DNA of 64,000 nt from Actinomycetes bacterium (GCA_025360585.1 JANYBW010000010.1:48001-112000), one strand, 5' to 3'; shown: positions 53,846-63,601, numbered from the stretch's first letter. Made by a program: numbers and translations. Notes: a model not told the origin generated them from the letters alone.

Positions 53846-55408
53846 CTACACGCGGGAGTTGCGGCCTTGCCAATGTTCGTCCCGCAGTATCCGTTTCAGC
53901 AACTTGCCGCTGTCGGTTCGCGGCAGCTCCTCACGGGTTTCCCACGAACGCGGCCGTTTGTACTTTGCGAGCCGTTCCGCCGCAAACGAAGCGAGCTCCT
54001 CGAGATCCAGCACCACCCCAACCTTCGCTTGCACCACAGCGTGCACGGCCTCGCCCCACTCATCGTCGGGCACTCCGAAGACTGCCGCATCCAATACGCC
54101 AGCATGCGCATACAAGACGGCTTCGATCTCCGCGGGATAGATGTTCACACCGCCGGAAATAATCATGTCCTTTTTGCGATCGCAGATGTGCACGTACCCT
54201 TCGTCGTCGACGTACGCAACATCGCCGACCGATTTCCACGACGTCTCATCGTCGAGTTGGGTCAACTGTTCCGACGAACGGTGGTAGCCATCCATGGCTA
54301 GCCCAGTGCGCACAAATAGTTCGCCGGCCTCACCGACTCCTGCCACAACACCGTCTTCGCGAACGATGCGGATCTCAATGTTTCCATAGGGTTTTCCACA
54401 CGAGCCGGGCTTGCGCAGTTGGTCTTCCGGCGACAAGACGGTATCAACCCCGAGCTCAGTCGAGCCGTACACCTCAAACAAAAACCCGCCGCCAAGCTTC
54501 TCAATGAGCTCGCATTTCAACGCGTACGGCACCGGTGCGGCGTTCGCGATCAGGCACCGCATCGTCGACATATCGGCTTTCGCCAATTCAGCATCGGATA
54601 CCGAAACGATCCGTTTCAATTGAGTCGGAGCGCTGAATGTGTTTGTCACTCGATGTTGCGCGACTAACCGGATCCATGCGATCGGATCAAACTTGCGCAA
54701 CACCACGATCGGACGGCCCATCGTATGGCTCAACGAAGCGAACGCTAGTGGCCCTGAGTGATAAAGCGGACCGGTCGTGAGGTGCACATCGTCGGGTTGG
54801 CCGAGTCGCAACTCCCCCAACAACGCACCGACCAACGCCGGATCGGTCCGCGTTCGCAACGCGCCTTTCGGTTTTCCTGTGGTACCGCTCGTGTAGATCA
54901 TTTGCGCGCCCGCAGTGCCGCCCCTCGAAACGACTGGTTCATCGGCCGCTTGGCCATCGAGGAGTTCGGACCATCCGATGCAGTCCTTCGGCGTGTCGCC
55001 TCCAAACGAAACCATCGTGCGCACGTTCGGAATCGCATCGCGAACGCCAACCGCGGTCGCCGCAAACTCCCCATCGATGATGACGATCGCGGCCTCGGAA
55101 TTGTCGATGACGTAGGCCATTTCTTCACCGTTGAACCGATAGGACAACGGCACCGCGACCAGCCCGAGCTTGCGCGCCGCGTGGATGATGACCAGGACTT
55201 CGAGTGAGTTCGGGCCGCACCACACCAACCGTTCACCCGGAACCGCACCCCGAGCAAGCAGGCCATTTGCGCACTGATTCACCATGGCGTTCAACGCGGT
55301 GAAGGTGGTCGTCGAAGCCACACCGCCACCACTCGAATCGACGACGACGGCTACCGCGTCGGGCGTGGTTTGGGCATGAATCGCTAACACGTCGGGAGTT
55401 GGGCTCAT
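53846..55408 (-). CDS. AMP-dependent acyl-CoA synthetase
   Basis: 520 residues of the ANL superfamily. A3 motif IYTSGTTGKPKGA, A5 VYGSTELG, A7 SVGDVAYVDDEGYV with RKKDMIISGG after it, and the C-terminal catalytic lysine in TDSGKLLKRIL. It probably activates a medium-chain or aromatic carboxylic acid. Divergent from the GH84 gene, 20 nt between starts. Confidence 0.9.
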   Translation of the reverse strand: MSPTPDVLAIHAQTTPDAVAVVVDSSGGGVASTTTFTALNAMVNQCANGLLARGAVPGERLVWCGPNSLEVLVIIHAARKLGLVAVPLSYRFNGEEMAYVIDNSEAAIVIIDGEFAATAVGVRDAIPNVRTMVSFGGDTPKDCIGWSELLDGQAADEPVVSRGGTAGAQMIYTSGTTGKPKGALRTRTDPALVGALLGELRLGQPDDVHLTTGPLYHSGPLAFASLSHTMGRPIVVLRKFDPIAWIRLVAQHRVTNTFSAPTQLKRIVSVSDAELAKADMSTMRCLIANAAPVPYALKCELIEKLGGGFLFEVYGSTELGVDTVLSPEDQLRKPGSCGKPYGNIEIRIVREDGVVAGVGEAGELFVRTGLAMDGYHRSSEQLTQLDDETSWKSVGDVAYVDDEGYVHICDRKKDMIISGGVNIYPAEIEAVLYAHAGVLDAAVFGVPDDEWGEAVHAVVQAKVGVVLDLEELASFAAERLAKYKRPRSWETREELPRTDSGKLLKRILRDEHWQGRNSRV

Positions 55409-55428
55409 AGCCGATTACCTTAGGCAGG

Positions 55429-56841
55429 ATGTCGTTCGCCGTGCGGGGAGTAGTGGAGGGTTTTTACGGAACACCCTGGACTCACGCGCAGCGTATCAAC
55501 ATGATCGAGTTCCTCGGACGCCACCAAATGAACGCGTATATGTACGCGCCAAAAGACGATCTGTTGCACCGAGAGCACTGGCGCACGCCCTATGCGGCCG
55601 AACAAATCGAACAGTTCGGCGAACTTGCGCGTCACGGCTCGCAGCACGGTGTTCGCTTCGGTTTTGCGATCTCGCCCGGCCTCGATATTGACTACGAATC
55701 GAACGACGACCGTACCGTGCTGCTCGCAAAATGCGTGTCCGTGCAAACGGCAGGGGTCGTTTGGTTCCTGCTTGCCCTCGACGACATTCCCATGGCCGAC
55801 GGCCTCGCACCGCGCCAAGCAGCGCTTGCGAAGTGGCTTCTCTCGGCCCTGCGCGACCACAACCCGCAAACTTCGCTCATGGTATGCCCGACGGAATACC
55901 TAGGAACCACAGCGTCGCGCTACACCAAAGATCTGGTGGCCACCCTCCCTCGCGACATTGCGCTGATGTGGACGGGGCCGACGGTATGTTCGCCAACGAT
56001 CTCGACCGAAGACGCTGCGTCTTGGCGTTCAGCATTTCCGAACCACGATCTGATCATCTGGGACAACTATCCCGTCAACGATGGCGCGATGGCGAGCCGT
56101 ATGCATCTCGGGCCGTACCGCGGCCGATCACACGACCTCGCAACCGTCGTCGACGGTATTTTGTTGAACCCAATGAATCAACCGGCTGCATCGCAAATTC
56201 CGCTCGCGACCGCGGCCGCATATCTCGCAGACCCCGCGGCCTACGACGCCGACGCGGCATTTATCAACGCATGCCCCGACGACCAGACTGCCGTAATCGC
56301 GCGGGCGTGTTTCGACGGTCCCTGCAATCCTCCAAGCACCCTCCCACTCGCTCAGGCCATCGGCGCGTTGATAACCGCAACCGGTACCGCAACCGACGCT
56401 CGTGACAACGAACGGGCGATCCGGGTCCGCGATAACATCAGAGGAACGTTGCTTTTTTCGAAAACTGCGGCCAAAAAGTCGCTCGTCGCGGCCACCGGTT
56501 TTGCAACCGAAATCGCTCCGTGGGCGCAACGCATCGCGGTCGAGTGTCGGGCAGGGATCGCGGCGCTGAACGTGCTCGACCTTTGCGACGAATCCAACCC
56601 GGAACCCGACGTCCTGGCGATTATGGGCGCAATGTTCGCGCTGAGTTTTCATTGGGCGCAAGCGCGACGCAGCGAGCACGTTGTGTTCGGACCACGATTC
56701 GCGCTCTACCCTGCCATCGTGATGCATCACAGTGGCCAACCGACATTTCGCGCTCGTGAAGGAATCCTCGAGGACTGCAACGCGATCGATGCGTTGTGCC
56801 GGATCGCGTGCGCGGCCGCGGATCGAGCAAGCGAACAATGA
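55429..56841 (+). CDS. GH84-type beta-N-acetylglucosaminidase (O-GlcNAcase-like)
   Basis: 470 residues. RGVVEGFYGTPWTHAQR is the GH84 opening, NAYMYAPKDDLLHREHWR follows, and the catalytic pair is D118-D119 in LLALDDIP. There is no signal peptide, so it acts inside the cell on imported GlcNAc conjugates, by substrate-assisted catalysis through an oxazoline. It overlaps the glycosyltransferase gene by 4 nt, and NagA follows. Confidence 0.87.
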   Translation: MSFAVRGVVEGFYGTPWTHAQRINMIEFLGRHQMNAYMYAPKDDLLHREHWRTPYAAEQIEQFGELARHGSQHGVRFGFAISPGLDIDYESNDDRTVLLAKCVSVQTAGVVWFLLALDDIPMADGLAPRQAALAKWLLSALRDHNPQTSLMVCPTEYLGTTASRYTKDLVATLPRDIALMWTGPTVCSPTISTEDAASWRSAFPNHDLIIWDNYPVNDGAMASRMHLGPYRGRSHDLATVVDGILLNPMNQPAASQIPLATAAAYLADPAAYDADAAFINACPDDQTAVIARACFDGPCNPPSTLPLAQAIGALITATGTATDARDNERAIRVRDNIRGTLLFSKTAAKKSLVAATGFATEIAPWAQRIAVECRAGIAALNVLDLCDESNPEPDVLAIMGAMFALSFHWAQARRSEHVVFGPRFALYPAIVMHHSGQPTFRAREGILEDCNAIDALCRIACAAADRASEQ

Positions 56842-57566
56842 CCGTCACGTTAAGTGTTGTTATGCCTGCGTTCAACGAAGCCACAATACTGCAAACGTCG
56901 GTTGCCGAAGTTGCGCAGGGGCTCCGCGAACGCTCGATCGACTTCGAAATTATCGTCGTTGAAAACGGTTCCCGCGATGGGACGCTCGAGTTAGCAAAAT
57001 CGCTTGCCGCCGACCATCCGGAACTCATCGTCGAAACCCTCGGGACCGCGGATTACGGCGCGGCGTTACGTCATGGATTACTGATCGCACAAGGTTCTAC
57101 CGTGGTGAATTTTGATTGCGATTATTACGACCTCGGGTTCTTAGATCAAGCGATCGCAATGGTCGCGAAAGAATCTGGGCCAGCGATCGTTGTCGGTTCG
57201 AAACGCGGCGATGGATCGGATGATCAACGCGCCTGGCCCCGCCGTTTGGTCACCATGGTCTTTTCAACGATTCTGCACGTCGGCTATGGGCTCAAGGTCT
57301 CAGATACCCACGGCATGAAAGCAATGCGCCGTGCTGCCGTCGCGCCCTATGCGAAACAGTGCCATTTGGGGCGCGATTTGTTTGATACGGAGCTGATTTT
57401 GCGCGTCGAACGTGCGGGCCTGCCCACCGATGAGATCGCGGTGACCGTTGAGGAACGGCGCCCGGCGCGCACATCAATTTTGCGGCGGGTCCCTCGCACT
57501 CTGACTGGGCTCGCAAGACTGTGGTTCGCGCTGCGGGACCACTCCGCGCGCCAACGCACGGCGTAG
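56838..57566 (+). CDS. Glycosyltransferase family 2
   Basis: 242 residues from the ATG at 56838. VVMPAFNEATILQTSV and IIVVENGSRDGTLELA are the GT2 nucleotide-binding part, and VNFDCDYYD supplies the acidic metal site (DCD in place of DxD spacing). Like dolichyl-phosphate sugar synthases in length, but without membrane helices. Coupled to the GH84 gene; its product and donor are unknown. Confidence 0.85.
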   Translation: MTVTLSVVMPAFNEATILQTSVAEVAQGLRERSIDFEIIVVENGSRDGTLELAKSLAADHPELIVETLGTADYGAALRHGLLIAQGSTVVNFDCDYYDLGFLDQAIAMVAKESGPAIVVGSKRGDGSDDQRAWPRRLVTMVFSTILHVGYGLKVSDTHGMKAMRRAAVAPYAKQCHLGRDLFDTELILRVERAGLPTDEIAVTVEERRPARTSILRRVPRTLTGLARLWFALRDHSARQRTA

Positions 57567-57576
57567 CGTCCGCGAG

Positions 57577-58656
57577 ATGCCTACGATCATCGGCCGCAAC
57601 GCAACCGTGCGCTACGAGCAACACACGATCACGGCTGTCGAATCCGGCGATATCAACTGCGACCAATACGTGGTTCCGGGCTTTGTCGATATTCAAGTCA
57701 ACGGCATCGACGAAATCGATTTCGGCATAGCGCGCGACGAACACGCGATAGCTGACGCGCTCGATCGCATGACGGCGCATGGTACGACCTCCTGTTTGCC
57801 AACCGTCGTCAGCGCGAAACTCGATCAGTACGACGCGATGCTCGACCGTGTACGGCGTGCACGCGAACTCGACGATGCCGCGACTCGGTGTTCAATTCTC
57901 GGCGTGCATCTCGAAGGGCCGTTTCTCGGTGGTGCCCCCGGCGCACATCCGCAGCACCTCATCCGAAACGTCGAACTCGATTGGCTACGAACGACACTCG
58001 ACCGCCACGCGGACTTGATCAAGCTCATCACACTTGCGCCCGAAGCCGACCCTGGATTCGAAGGCATCAAATTGTGCCGTGAATACGGGGTATTTGTCGC
58101 GCTCGGGCACAGCGATTGCAGCTATGAAACGGCAATCGCCGCCGTTGATGCCGGCGCGACCATCGCGACGCACCTCTACAACGGCATGAGTGGCTTACAT
58201 CACCGCAACCCCGGCCTCGCGACGGCAGCCCTACTCGACGACCGAATCACACCGTCGATCATCGCGGATCTCCACCACGTCAGTGCGCCTGCGCTGCGAG
58301 TGGCGTTCGCGGCAAAAGCACGACTCGCGCTGATCACCGATGCCGTTGCGCCGGGCGCCGGCGAGTCGGGCAGTATGAAGATCGAGCAGCGCGGCGGAGT
58401 GGTGTTTCTGCAAGACGGCACGCTGGCCGGCGCGGTGATCCACATGATCGACGCGTTCAACAATTGCGTGACGCTTGGGCTTTCCATCGAACGAGTAGCC
58501 AAGATGGCAGCCACGTATCCGTGCGACGCGATTGAGGTAGCTGATCGAGGGCGACTCACCCCCGGCGCCCGTGCCGATCTCGTGACGCTCAAGACCCAAG
58601 ACGGCAACCTCACCATCCAACAAGTCCTCGTCCAAGGCCTCCCCTGTGTCCCATGA
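57577..58656 (+). CDS. nagA: N-acetylglucosamine-6-phosphate deacetylase
   Basis: 359 residues. E113 in GVHLEGPFL, H178 in ALGHSD, H199 in THLYNGMSG and D255 in LITDAVAPG make up the metal and catalytic set. The protein is slightly short. It turns GlcNAc-6-P into glucosamine-6-P, so with the GH84 gene it forms part of an amino-sugar salvage route; kinase and NagB are not in the window. Its last codons and the bases before its stop lie in an inverted repeat. Confidence 0.93.
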   Translation: MPTIIGRNATVRYEQHTITAVESGDINCDQYVVPGFVDIQVNGIDEIDFGIARDEHAIADALDRMTAHGTTSCLPTVVSAKLDQYDAMLDRVRRARELDDAATRCSILGVHLEGPFLGGAPGAHPQHLIRNVELDWLRTTLDRHADLIKLITLAPEADPGFEGIKLCREYGVFVALGHSDCSYETAIAAVDAGATIATHLYNGMSGLHHRNPGLATAALLDDRITPSIIADLHHVSAPALRVAFAAKARLALITDAVAPGAGESGSMKIEQRGGVVFLQDGTLAGAVIHMIDAFNNCVTLGLSIERVAKMAATYPCDAIEVADRGRLTPGARADLVTLKTQDGNLTIQQVLVQGLPCVP

Positions 58657-58785
58657 ATGTTCCACCGGTGGAAGATTCGTGGGACACAGGGGGCCGGGAC
58701 ACAGGGGGTCGGGACACAGGGGGTCGGGACACAGGGGGTCGGGACACAGGGGGCCAGGGCACAGGGGGCCAGGGCACAGGGGGCC
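58641..58785 (+). repeat. Inverted repeat of the nagA end with seven 15-bp tandem units
   Basis: CCCCTGTGTCCCA (58641-58653), just before the nagA TGA, pairs with TGGGACACAGGGG (58680-58692); TTCCACCGGTGGAA (58660-58673) is a palindrome in the loop. From 58681 the unit GGGACACAGGGGG plus CC or TC repeats seven times to 58785; the last two units begin AGGGC. Every early unit can pair with the nagA end. A coding reading on the minus strand (DPLCP repeats) is not supported. Confidence 0.75.
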
Positions 58786-58801
58786 GGGGTAGGTTGGACG
58801 G

Positions 58802-59194
58802 ATGCAGATTGTTTCGGCTCTCTTTATGGACAACGTCGACTTCCGGCGCGAATACGACGGCGGCCCCACCAAGATCGACATCACCGGCGCCTACTTTTCA
58901 ACGGCAGTCAGCGGCGCGTTTCCCGCGCATCTCACACCGCACCTCCTTGTACTGTTACGCGCCGAAGATGAAGCGGCAAGAGCCGGAACACTCGTTGTGA
59001 CCTTCTGCAAAGAAGGCACCGACGACGAAGTCGGACGGCACAGCTCGCCGGTCATGATTCAAGCCCCCGGCAAATTCTTCTACCAACTTGTGCGTCCAGA
59101 GCTCACGTTCGACGAACCAGGCACGATCGAAGCACGGTGCGTGATCACCGAAACTGGGTCCGCCGTCACGACACCACTGACCGTCCTCCAGTAG
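58802..59194 (+). CDS. Conserved hypothetical beta-rich protein (possibly DUF6941-like)
   Basis: 130 residues, mostly beta-strand in pattern: IVSALFMDNVDFR, HLTPHLLVLLRA, APGKFFYQLVRPELTFDEPGTIEARCVI. No catalytic motif seen. It resembles small actinobacterial proteins of the DUF6941 type, but I am not sure. It starts 16 nt after the repeat array. Confidence 0.6.
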   Translation: MQIVSALFMDNVDFRREYDGGPTKIDITGAYFSTAVSGAFPAHLTPHLLVLLRAEDEAARAGTLVVTFCKEGTDDEVGRHSSPVMIQAPGKFFYQLVRPELTFDEPGTIEARCVITETGSAVTTPLTVLQ

Positions 59195-59224
59195 CTGTCC
59201 GGTTTGCCCCTTTAGTCACTCTGC

Positions 59225-60439
59225 GTGACCGTCGAAGCTATTCGCAGCATGACTCGTTACGCAGCGTCACTCTCCCAGCACCCAATTCCGGTCGAAGCCG
59301 TCGGCGAATGTGTCGGCGAACTTCTTGAACGGTTCGGTACGTTAAAGCCCGACCTCGTCGTGGTCTTTGCCAGCGAGCATTACGTCGGGGCGATGGCCGA
59401 TATCAACGATGCGATTCAAAAACTGCTGGAACCAGAATCACTCATCGGTTGCACAGCAGCGGCAGTCGCCGGCGGCGGAGTTGAGGTCGAAGACGGCCCC
59501 GCGCTCAGTATGTGGGCGGCGCACTGGGGCGGTGGTCGCACGACCGCAATGCACCTTGCGACCGAACAAGATGGCGACAACACCCGCATCGTTGGCTGGC
59601 CTGAGGATCTTGAAGCTCGCGGAACGTTGCTGATGCTCACCGATCCTTTCAGTTTCCCAACTCCTGATTTTCTCGCGATGGCGAACGCGAATCTTGGCGA
59701 TCTCACGATTGTGGGTGGGCTCGCCAGCGCGGCGCGGGGCCCCGGCGGCAATCGACTCTTGATCAACGACCGAGAAGTCACCAACGGAGCGGTCGCAGTG
59801 CTGCTTGATGCACGCGTCCCCACGTGGGCGGCGGTCTCCCAAGGTTGCCGTCCGATCGGCCAACCGATGACAATCACGAAAGCCCAACGCAACGTCATTC
59901 AGGAGCTCGCCGGTCAACCCGCATTCACCCGGCTCCAAGAAGTCGCGGCGGCCATGCCCGAAGAAGAGCGCGAGCTCCTTCGCAACGGCCTCCACGTCGG
60001 GGTCGTTGTCGATGAACACAAAATTGATTTCAGCCGTGGCGATTTTCTGGTCCGCAACGTGCTCGGCGCCGATCCTGCGCAAGGATCCGTTGCGGTCGGC
60101 GAGTTTCTCGAAGTCGGACAAACCGTGCAGTTCCACGTTCGCGACGCGGCTTCGGCCGACGAGGATTTGCGAGTGGTCGGCGGCAAGGCTGTCCGTGGAA
60201 ATCGCAGTGCCCAAGCGGCGTTGCTCTTCACCTGCAACGGACGTGGCCGGCATCTCTTCGGAACTCCAAATCACGATGCCGAGCTCCTCCAGGAACTGGG
60301 CGACGACAACCTCGCGCTCACCGGCATGTTCTGTGGTGGCGAAATCGGTCCGGTTGGCGGACGGACCTTTCTGCACGGTTTCACTGCGAGCATGGCGCTT
60401 TTCGGCGACGAATTTGTGTTGGACGAAGTCGATATTTGA
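59225..60439 (+). CDS. FIST-domain protein
   Basis: 404 residues with FIST N (KPDLVVVFASEHYVG, SLIGCTAAAVAGGGVE) and FIST C (FTCNGRGRHLFG, GMFCGGEIGPVGG) parts. FIST proteins are proposed sensors of small ligands such as amino acids in signalling. No kinase or receiver domain is attached. GTG start; an ATG 8 codons later is also possible. Confidence 0.85.
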   Translation: MTVEAIRSMTRYAASLSQHPIPVEAVGECVGELLERFGTLKPDLVVVFASEHYVGAMADINDAIQKLLEPESLIGCTAAAVAGGGVEVEDGPALSMWAAHWGGGRTTAMHLATEQDGDNTRIVGWPEDLEARGTLLMLTDPFSFPTPDFLAMANANLGDLTIVGGLASAARGPGGNRLLINDREVTNGAVAVLLDARVPTWAAVSQGCRPIGQPMTITKAQRNVIQELAGQPAFTRLQEVAAAMPEEERELLRNGLHVGVVVDEHKIDFSRGDFLVRNVLGADPAQGSVAVGEFLEVGQTVQFHVRDAASADEDLRVVGGKAVRGNRSAQAALLFTCNGRGRHLFGTPNHDAELLQELGDDNLALTGMFCGGEIGPVGGRTFLHGFTASMALFGDEFVLDEVDI

Positions 60440-60472
60440 AACCTGCTCTAGAGGGCAACACCATCTAGTGTC

Positions 60473-60492
60473 GACCCCTAGCGGAAGGGGTC
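60473..60492 (+). promoter_or_regulatory. Hairpin covering the transketolase ribosome site
   Basis: GACCCCT pairs with AGGGGTC around a 6-nt loop. The right arm contains the AAGGGG that would bind the ribosome 8-10 nt before the GTG at 60500, so pairing would hide it. A role as a translation switch or as the end of the FIST transcript is possible. Confidence 0.5.
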
Positions 60493-60499
60493 CAACATC

Positions 60500-62494
60500 G
60501 TGTCGAACGCCGAACTCGAAACTCTCGCAGTCAACGTCATTCGTGGCCTTTCAATGGATGCGGTACAAGCCGCGAATTCAGGCCACCCAGGTACTCCGAT
60601 GGCGCTCGCGCCCCTTGCGCATGTGCTCTATACGCGGGTGATGAACTACGACGCGAGCGACCCGCAATGGTTCGATCGGGATCGCTTTGTGCTTTCTGCC
60701 GGCCACGCGTCGATGCTGTTGTACTCAACCCTGTACCTCACCGGTTTTGGCCTGACGCTCGATGATCTCAAAGCGTTTCGGCAGTGGGGATCCGCGACTC
60801 CCGGGCACCCCGAGTACGGTCACACCGCGGGCGTAGAGGTCACTACAGGACCACTCGGCCAGGGTTTCGCGAACGGGGTCGGCCTCGCGCTTGCCGAAAA
60901 GCATTTGCGCGAACGTTTCGGCGCGCAAGTCTGTGATCACAGTGTGTTCGCGATCTGTGGCGACGGCGATCTCATGGAAGGCGTCACCCACGAAGCCGCG
61001 TCGCTCGCAGGCCATCTGAAACTCGGCAAGTTGGTGTACGTATACGACGACAATCACATCACGATCGATGGCCCCACCGAACTCGCCTACAGCGACAACG
61101 TGCGGCTGCGCTTCGAAGGGTACGGCTGGCATGTGATCGAACTCGGCGAAGTCGCCGAAGATCTCGACGCGCTCGAAGCCGGTTTACGGGCCGGGATCGC
61201 AGAATCCGATCGTCCAACCTTGCTGATTTTACGCAGCCACATTGGCTACCCATCGCCGAAGGTCACCGATACCTCCGAAGCTCACGGTAACCCGTTGGGT
61301 GCCGAAGAAATCGCGATCACCAAAGCCATCATGGGCCTTCCGATCGACGAATCGTTTTACGCGCCGACTGAAGTAGTGGACTTCTACCGAACCGCAGGTT
61401 CACGCGGCGCGGCGAAACGCAACGAGCGCGAACAACAGCGCGCCAGTTGGGCGACCACCAATCCTGAACGCGCAGCCGAACTCGATGCGTGCATCGGCCA
61501 GCGCGGGCTCGACGGCTGGGAAGCCAAACTGCCCACATGGGCGGTAGGCGAATCCGTCGCAACTCGTAACGCGAGCAAAGATGTTCTCGCCGCGGTCTTC
61601 GATGTTGTTCCTGGCCTCGTTGGCGGAGGCGCAGACCTCACCGGTAACACCGGCACGTTGATCAAAAGTGGCGGAACCGTCACTGATTCCGATGCTTCAG
61701 GGCGCATCGTGCACTTCGGTATTCGCGAACACGGCATGGGTTCCATAGCGAATGGCATGTCGGTTTCCGCGACGTTGCCGTTCGTCGGAACGTTCTTTGT
61801 CTTCTCCGATTACATGCGCCCACCCGCACGCATCGCCGCGCTTTCGCACCACAAAGTCGCGTTCGTTTGGACCCACGATTCGGTAGGGGTCGGAGAAGAC
61901 GGGCCCACGCACCAACCAGTCGAACAGCTCGCCTCGCTCCGGGCGTTGCCGGGGCTCAAGGTGATTCGTCCAGCCGACGCGAACGAAACCGCGCACGCAT
62001 GGAAGTGTCACATCAACGGCACCGGCCCAACCGCGCTGTTACTCACTCGGCAAAATACGCCCGTGCTCGATGGCACCGCGGACCGCGGCGCGACGGGAGT
62101 GGCGAACGGTGCGTACGTGCTCGTCGATGAAACGAACCGCGACCACATCGATCTCGTACTCATCGGCACCGGTTCTGAAGTTGCGCATTGCGTCGGCGCC
62201 GCCGCGGTACTGAGCAGCGCTGGGCATTCCGTGCGCGTGGTATCGATGCCTTCCTGGGATGCGTTTGAGCTTCAGCCCGCTGAATATCGTGCCGAAGTAT
62301 TGCCGCCAGGAGTTCCGACGCTCGCCGTTGAAGCTGGGGTGAGCTTCGGCTGGTCGAAGTACGCCGACGATGTCGTGGCCATTGATCGTTTCGGTGCTTC
62401 AGCACCTGGCGGCAAGCTCATGACGGAGTTCGGATACTCCACTCATGGTGTCGTTCAACGAGCGCGGGCCTTGCTCGCGCTCGATCAGCTCTAG
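60500..62494 (+). CDS. tkt: Transketolase
   Basis: 664 residues. Thiamine pyrophosphate signature GDGDLMEGVTHEA with N in YDDNHITIDG, pyrimidine-side IREHGMGSIANGMS, and QAANSGHPGTPM near the start. It moves two-carbon units in the pentose phosphate pathway. GTG start. The transaldolase gene follows after 21 nt, so the non-oxidative branch is co-expressed. Confidence 0.95.
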   Translation: MSNAELETLAVNVIRGLSMDAVQAANSGHPGTPMALAPLAHVLYTRVMNYDASDPQWFDRDRFVLSAGHASMLLYSTLYLTGFGLTLDDLKAFRQWGSATPGHPEYGHTAGVEVTTGPLGQGFANGVGLALAEKHLRERFGAQVCDHSVFAICGDGDLMEGVTHEAASLAGHLKLGKLVYVYDDNHITIDGPTELAYSDNVRLRFEGYGWHVIELGEVAEDLDALEAGLRAGIAESDRPTLLILRSHIGYPSPKVTDTSEAHGNPLGAEEIAITKAIMGLPIDESFYAPTEVVDFYRTAGSRGAAKRNEREQQRASWATTNPERAAELDACIGQRGLDGWEAKLPTWAVGESVATRNASKDVLAAVFDVVPGLVGGGADLTGNTGTLIKSGGTVTDSDASGRIVHFGIREHGMGSIANGMSVSATLPFVGTFFVFSDYMRPPARIAALSHHKVAFVWTHDSVGVGEDGPTHQPVEQLASLRALPGLKVIRPADANETAHAWKCHINGTGPTALLLTRQNTPVLDGTADRGATGVANGAYVLVDETNRDHIDLVLIGTGSEVAHCVGAAAVLSSAGHSVRVVSMPSWDAFELQPAEYRAEVLPPGVPTLAVEAGVSFGWSKYADDVVAIDRFGASAPGGKLMTEFGYSTHGVVQRARALLALDQL

Positions 62495-62515
62495 TTCAAT
62501 CAATCAAGGTGTGTG

Positions 62516-63601
62516 ATGAGCAGCCAATCTGATGTCGCTCGGCTCAACGATTTCGGTCAGAGCCCTTGGTACGACAACCTGACCAGAGCGCTTGCGCTCG
62601 GCGGCCTACAAACGTTGCTCGACCACGACGGCATTCGTGGCGTTACCTCGAATCCCACCATCTTCGAAAAGGCGATGGGTTCGGGCTCTGATTACGACGA
62701 TCAACTGCGCACGCTCAAAGATGTCAGCATCGAAGACGCCTACTGGACGATGGTCGTCGACGACATCACCGGTTGCTGCGACATTTTGCGCAAGGTGTAC
62801 GACACCACCAACGGGGTTGATGGCTATGTATCGGTCGAGGTCTCACCGGAACTCGCGCGCGACACGCAGGCCACGATCACCCAGGCGCGCGAATTGTGGG
62901 CGCGAATTAATCGACCGAATTTGATGATCAAGATCCCAGCGACCATCGAAGGTCTTCCGGCGATCACCGCGGTCATCGCTTCGGGGATCAACGTCAACGT
63001 CACGCTGATCTTCTCGCTCGAACGCCATCAAGCGGTAATCGAGGCACACAGTGCGGGGCTCGAACAGTTGCTGGCTTTTGGCGAACGGATCGATCGCGTT
63101 CATTCCGTAGCCTCGTTTTTTGTGAGTCGAGTCGATACCGAAACCGACCCGAGGCTTCCCGACGGTCATCCGTTGCGCGGCAAAGCGGCCGTCGCGAATG
63201 CGAAGCTGGCGTACGAACTCTTCGAATCTCATTGCGCAAGCGAACGGTGGCAAGCGCTCGCGAAGCAGGGTGCTGGCCCCCAGCGGCCGTTGTGGGCATC
63301 GACTTCCACGAAGAACGCGGACTACTCGCCCACGCTCTACGTCGATGAGCTCATTGGCCCCAACACCGTCAACACGCTCGCGCAAGCGTCGGTCGACGCG
63401 CTGCAAAACCATCCAGGTTTACGAGCCAATTCAGTGAGCGAAGGCCTCGCCGATGCACACAAGGCAATCGCAGGTTTGAGCGCAGCGGGAGTGGACTTCG
63501 ACGACGTGACCACCACGCTCGAACGCGATGGCGTCGCCAGTTTCGCCAAGAGCTACCGAGATGTACTCGCAACCTTGGAAGCCAAACGCGCCACGCTCTG
63601 A
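62516..63601 (+). CDS. tal: Transaldolase
   Basis: 361 residues, actinobacterial type. GVTSNPTIFEKA near the start; the Schiff-base Lys139 in LMIKIPATIEGLPAI; the closing DVLATLE region is full. The ATG at 62516 follows AAGGTG; a GTG at 62513 is adjacent. It transfers dihydroxyacetone units. No glucose-6-phosphate isomerase domain is fused. The 3' end overlaps the convergent mug gene by 49 nt. Confidence 0.94.
   Translation: MSSQSDVARLNDFGQSPWYDNLTRALALGGLQTLLDHDGIRGVTSNPTIFEKAMGSGSDYDDQLRTLKDVSIEDAYWTMVVDDITGCCDILRKVYDTTNGVDGYVSVEVSPELARDTQATITQARELWARINRPNLMIKIPATIEGLPAITAVIASGINVNVTLIFSLERHQAVIEAHSAGLEQLLAFGERIDRVHSVASFFVSRVDTETDPRLPDGHPLRGKAAVANAKLAYELFESHCASERWQALAKQGAGPQRPLWASTSTKNADYSPTLYVDELIGPNTVNTLAQASVDALQNHPGLRANSVSEGLADAHKAIAGLSAAGVDFDDVTTTLERDGVASFAKSYRDVLATLEAKRATL

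Noticed and set aside
58681-58785. CRISPR array
   Set aside because: Units are 15 bp, directly tandem, with no spacers and no cas genes nearby.
58231-58884. Minus-strand frame with repeated DPLCP/GPLCP pentapeptides
   Set aside because: The repeats come from the 15-bp array read in frame; the rest is antisense to nagA and the next gene.
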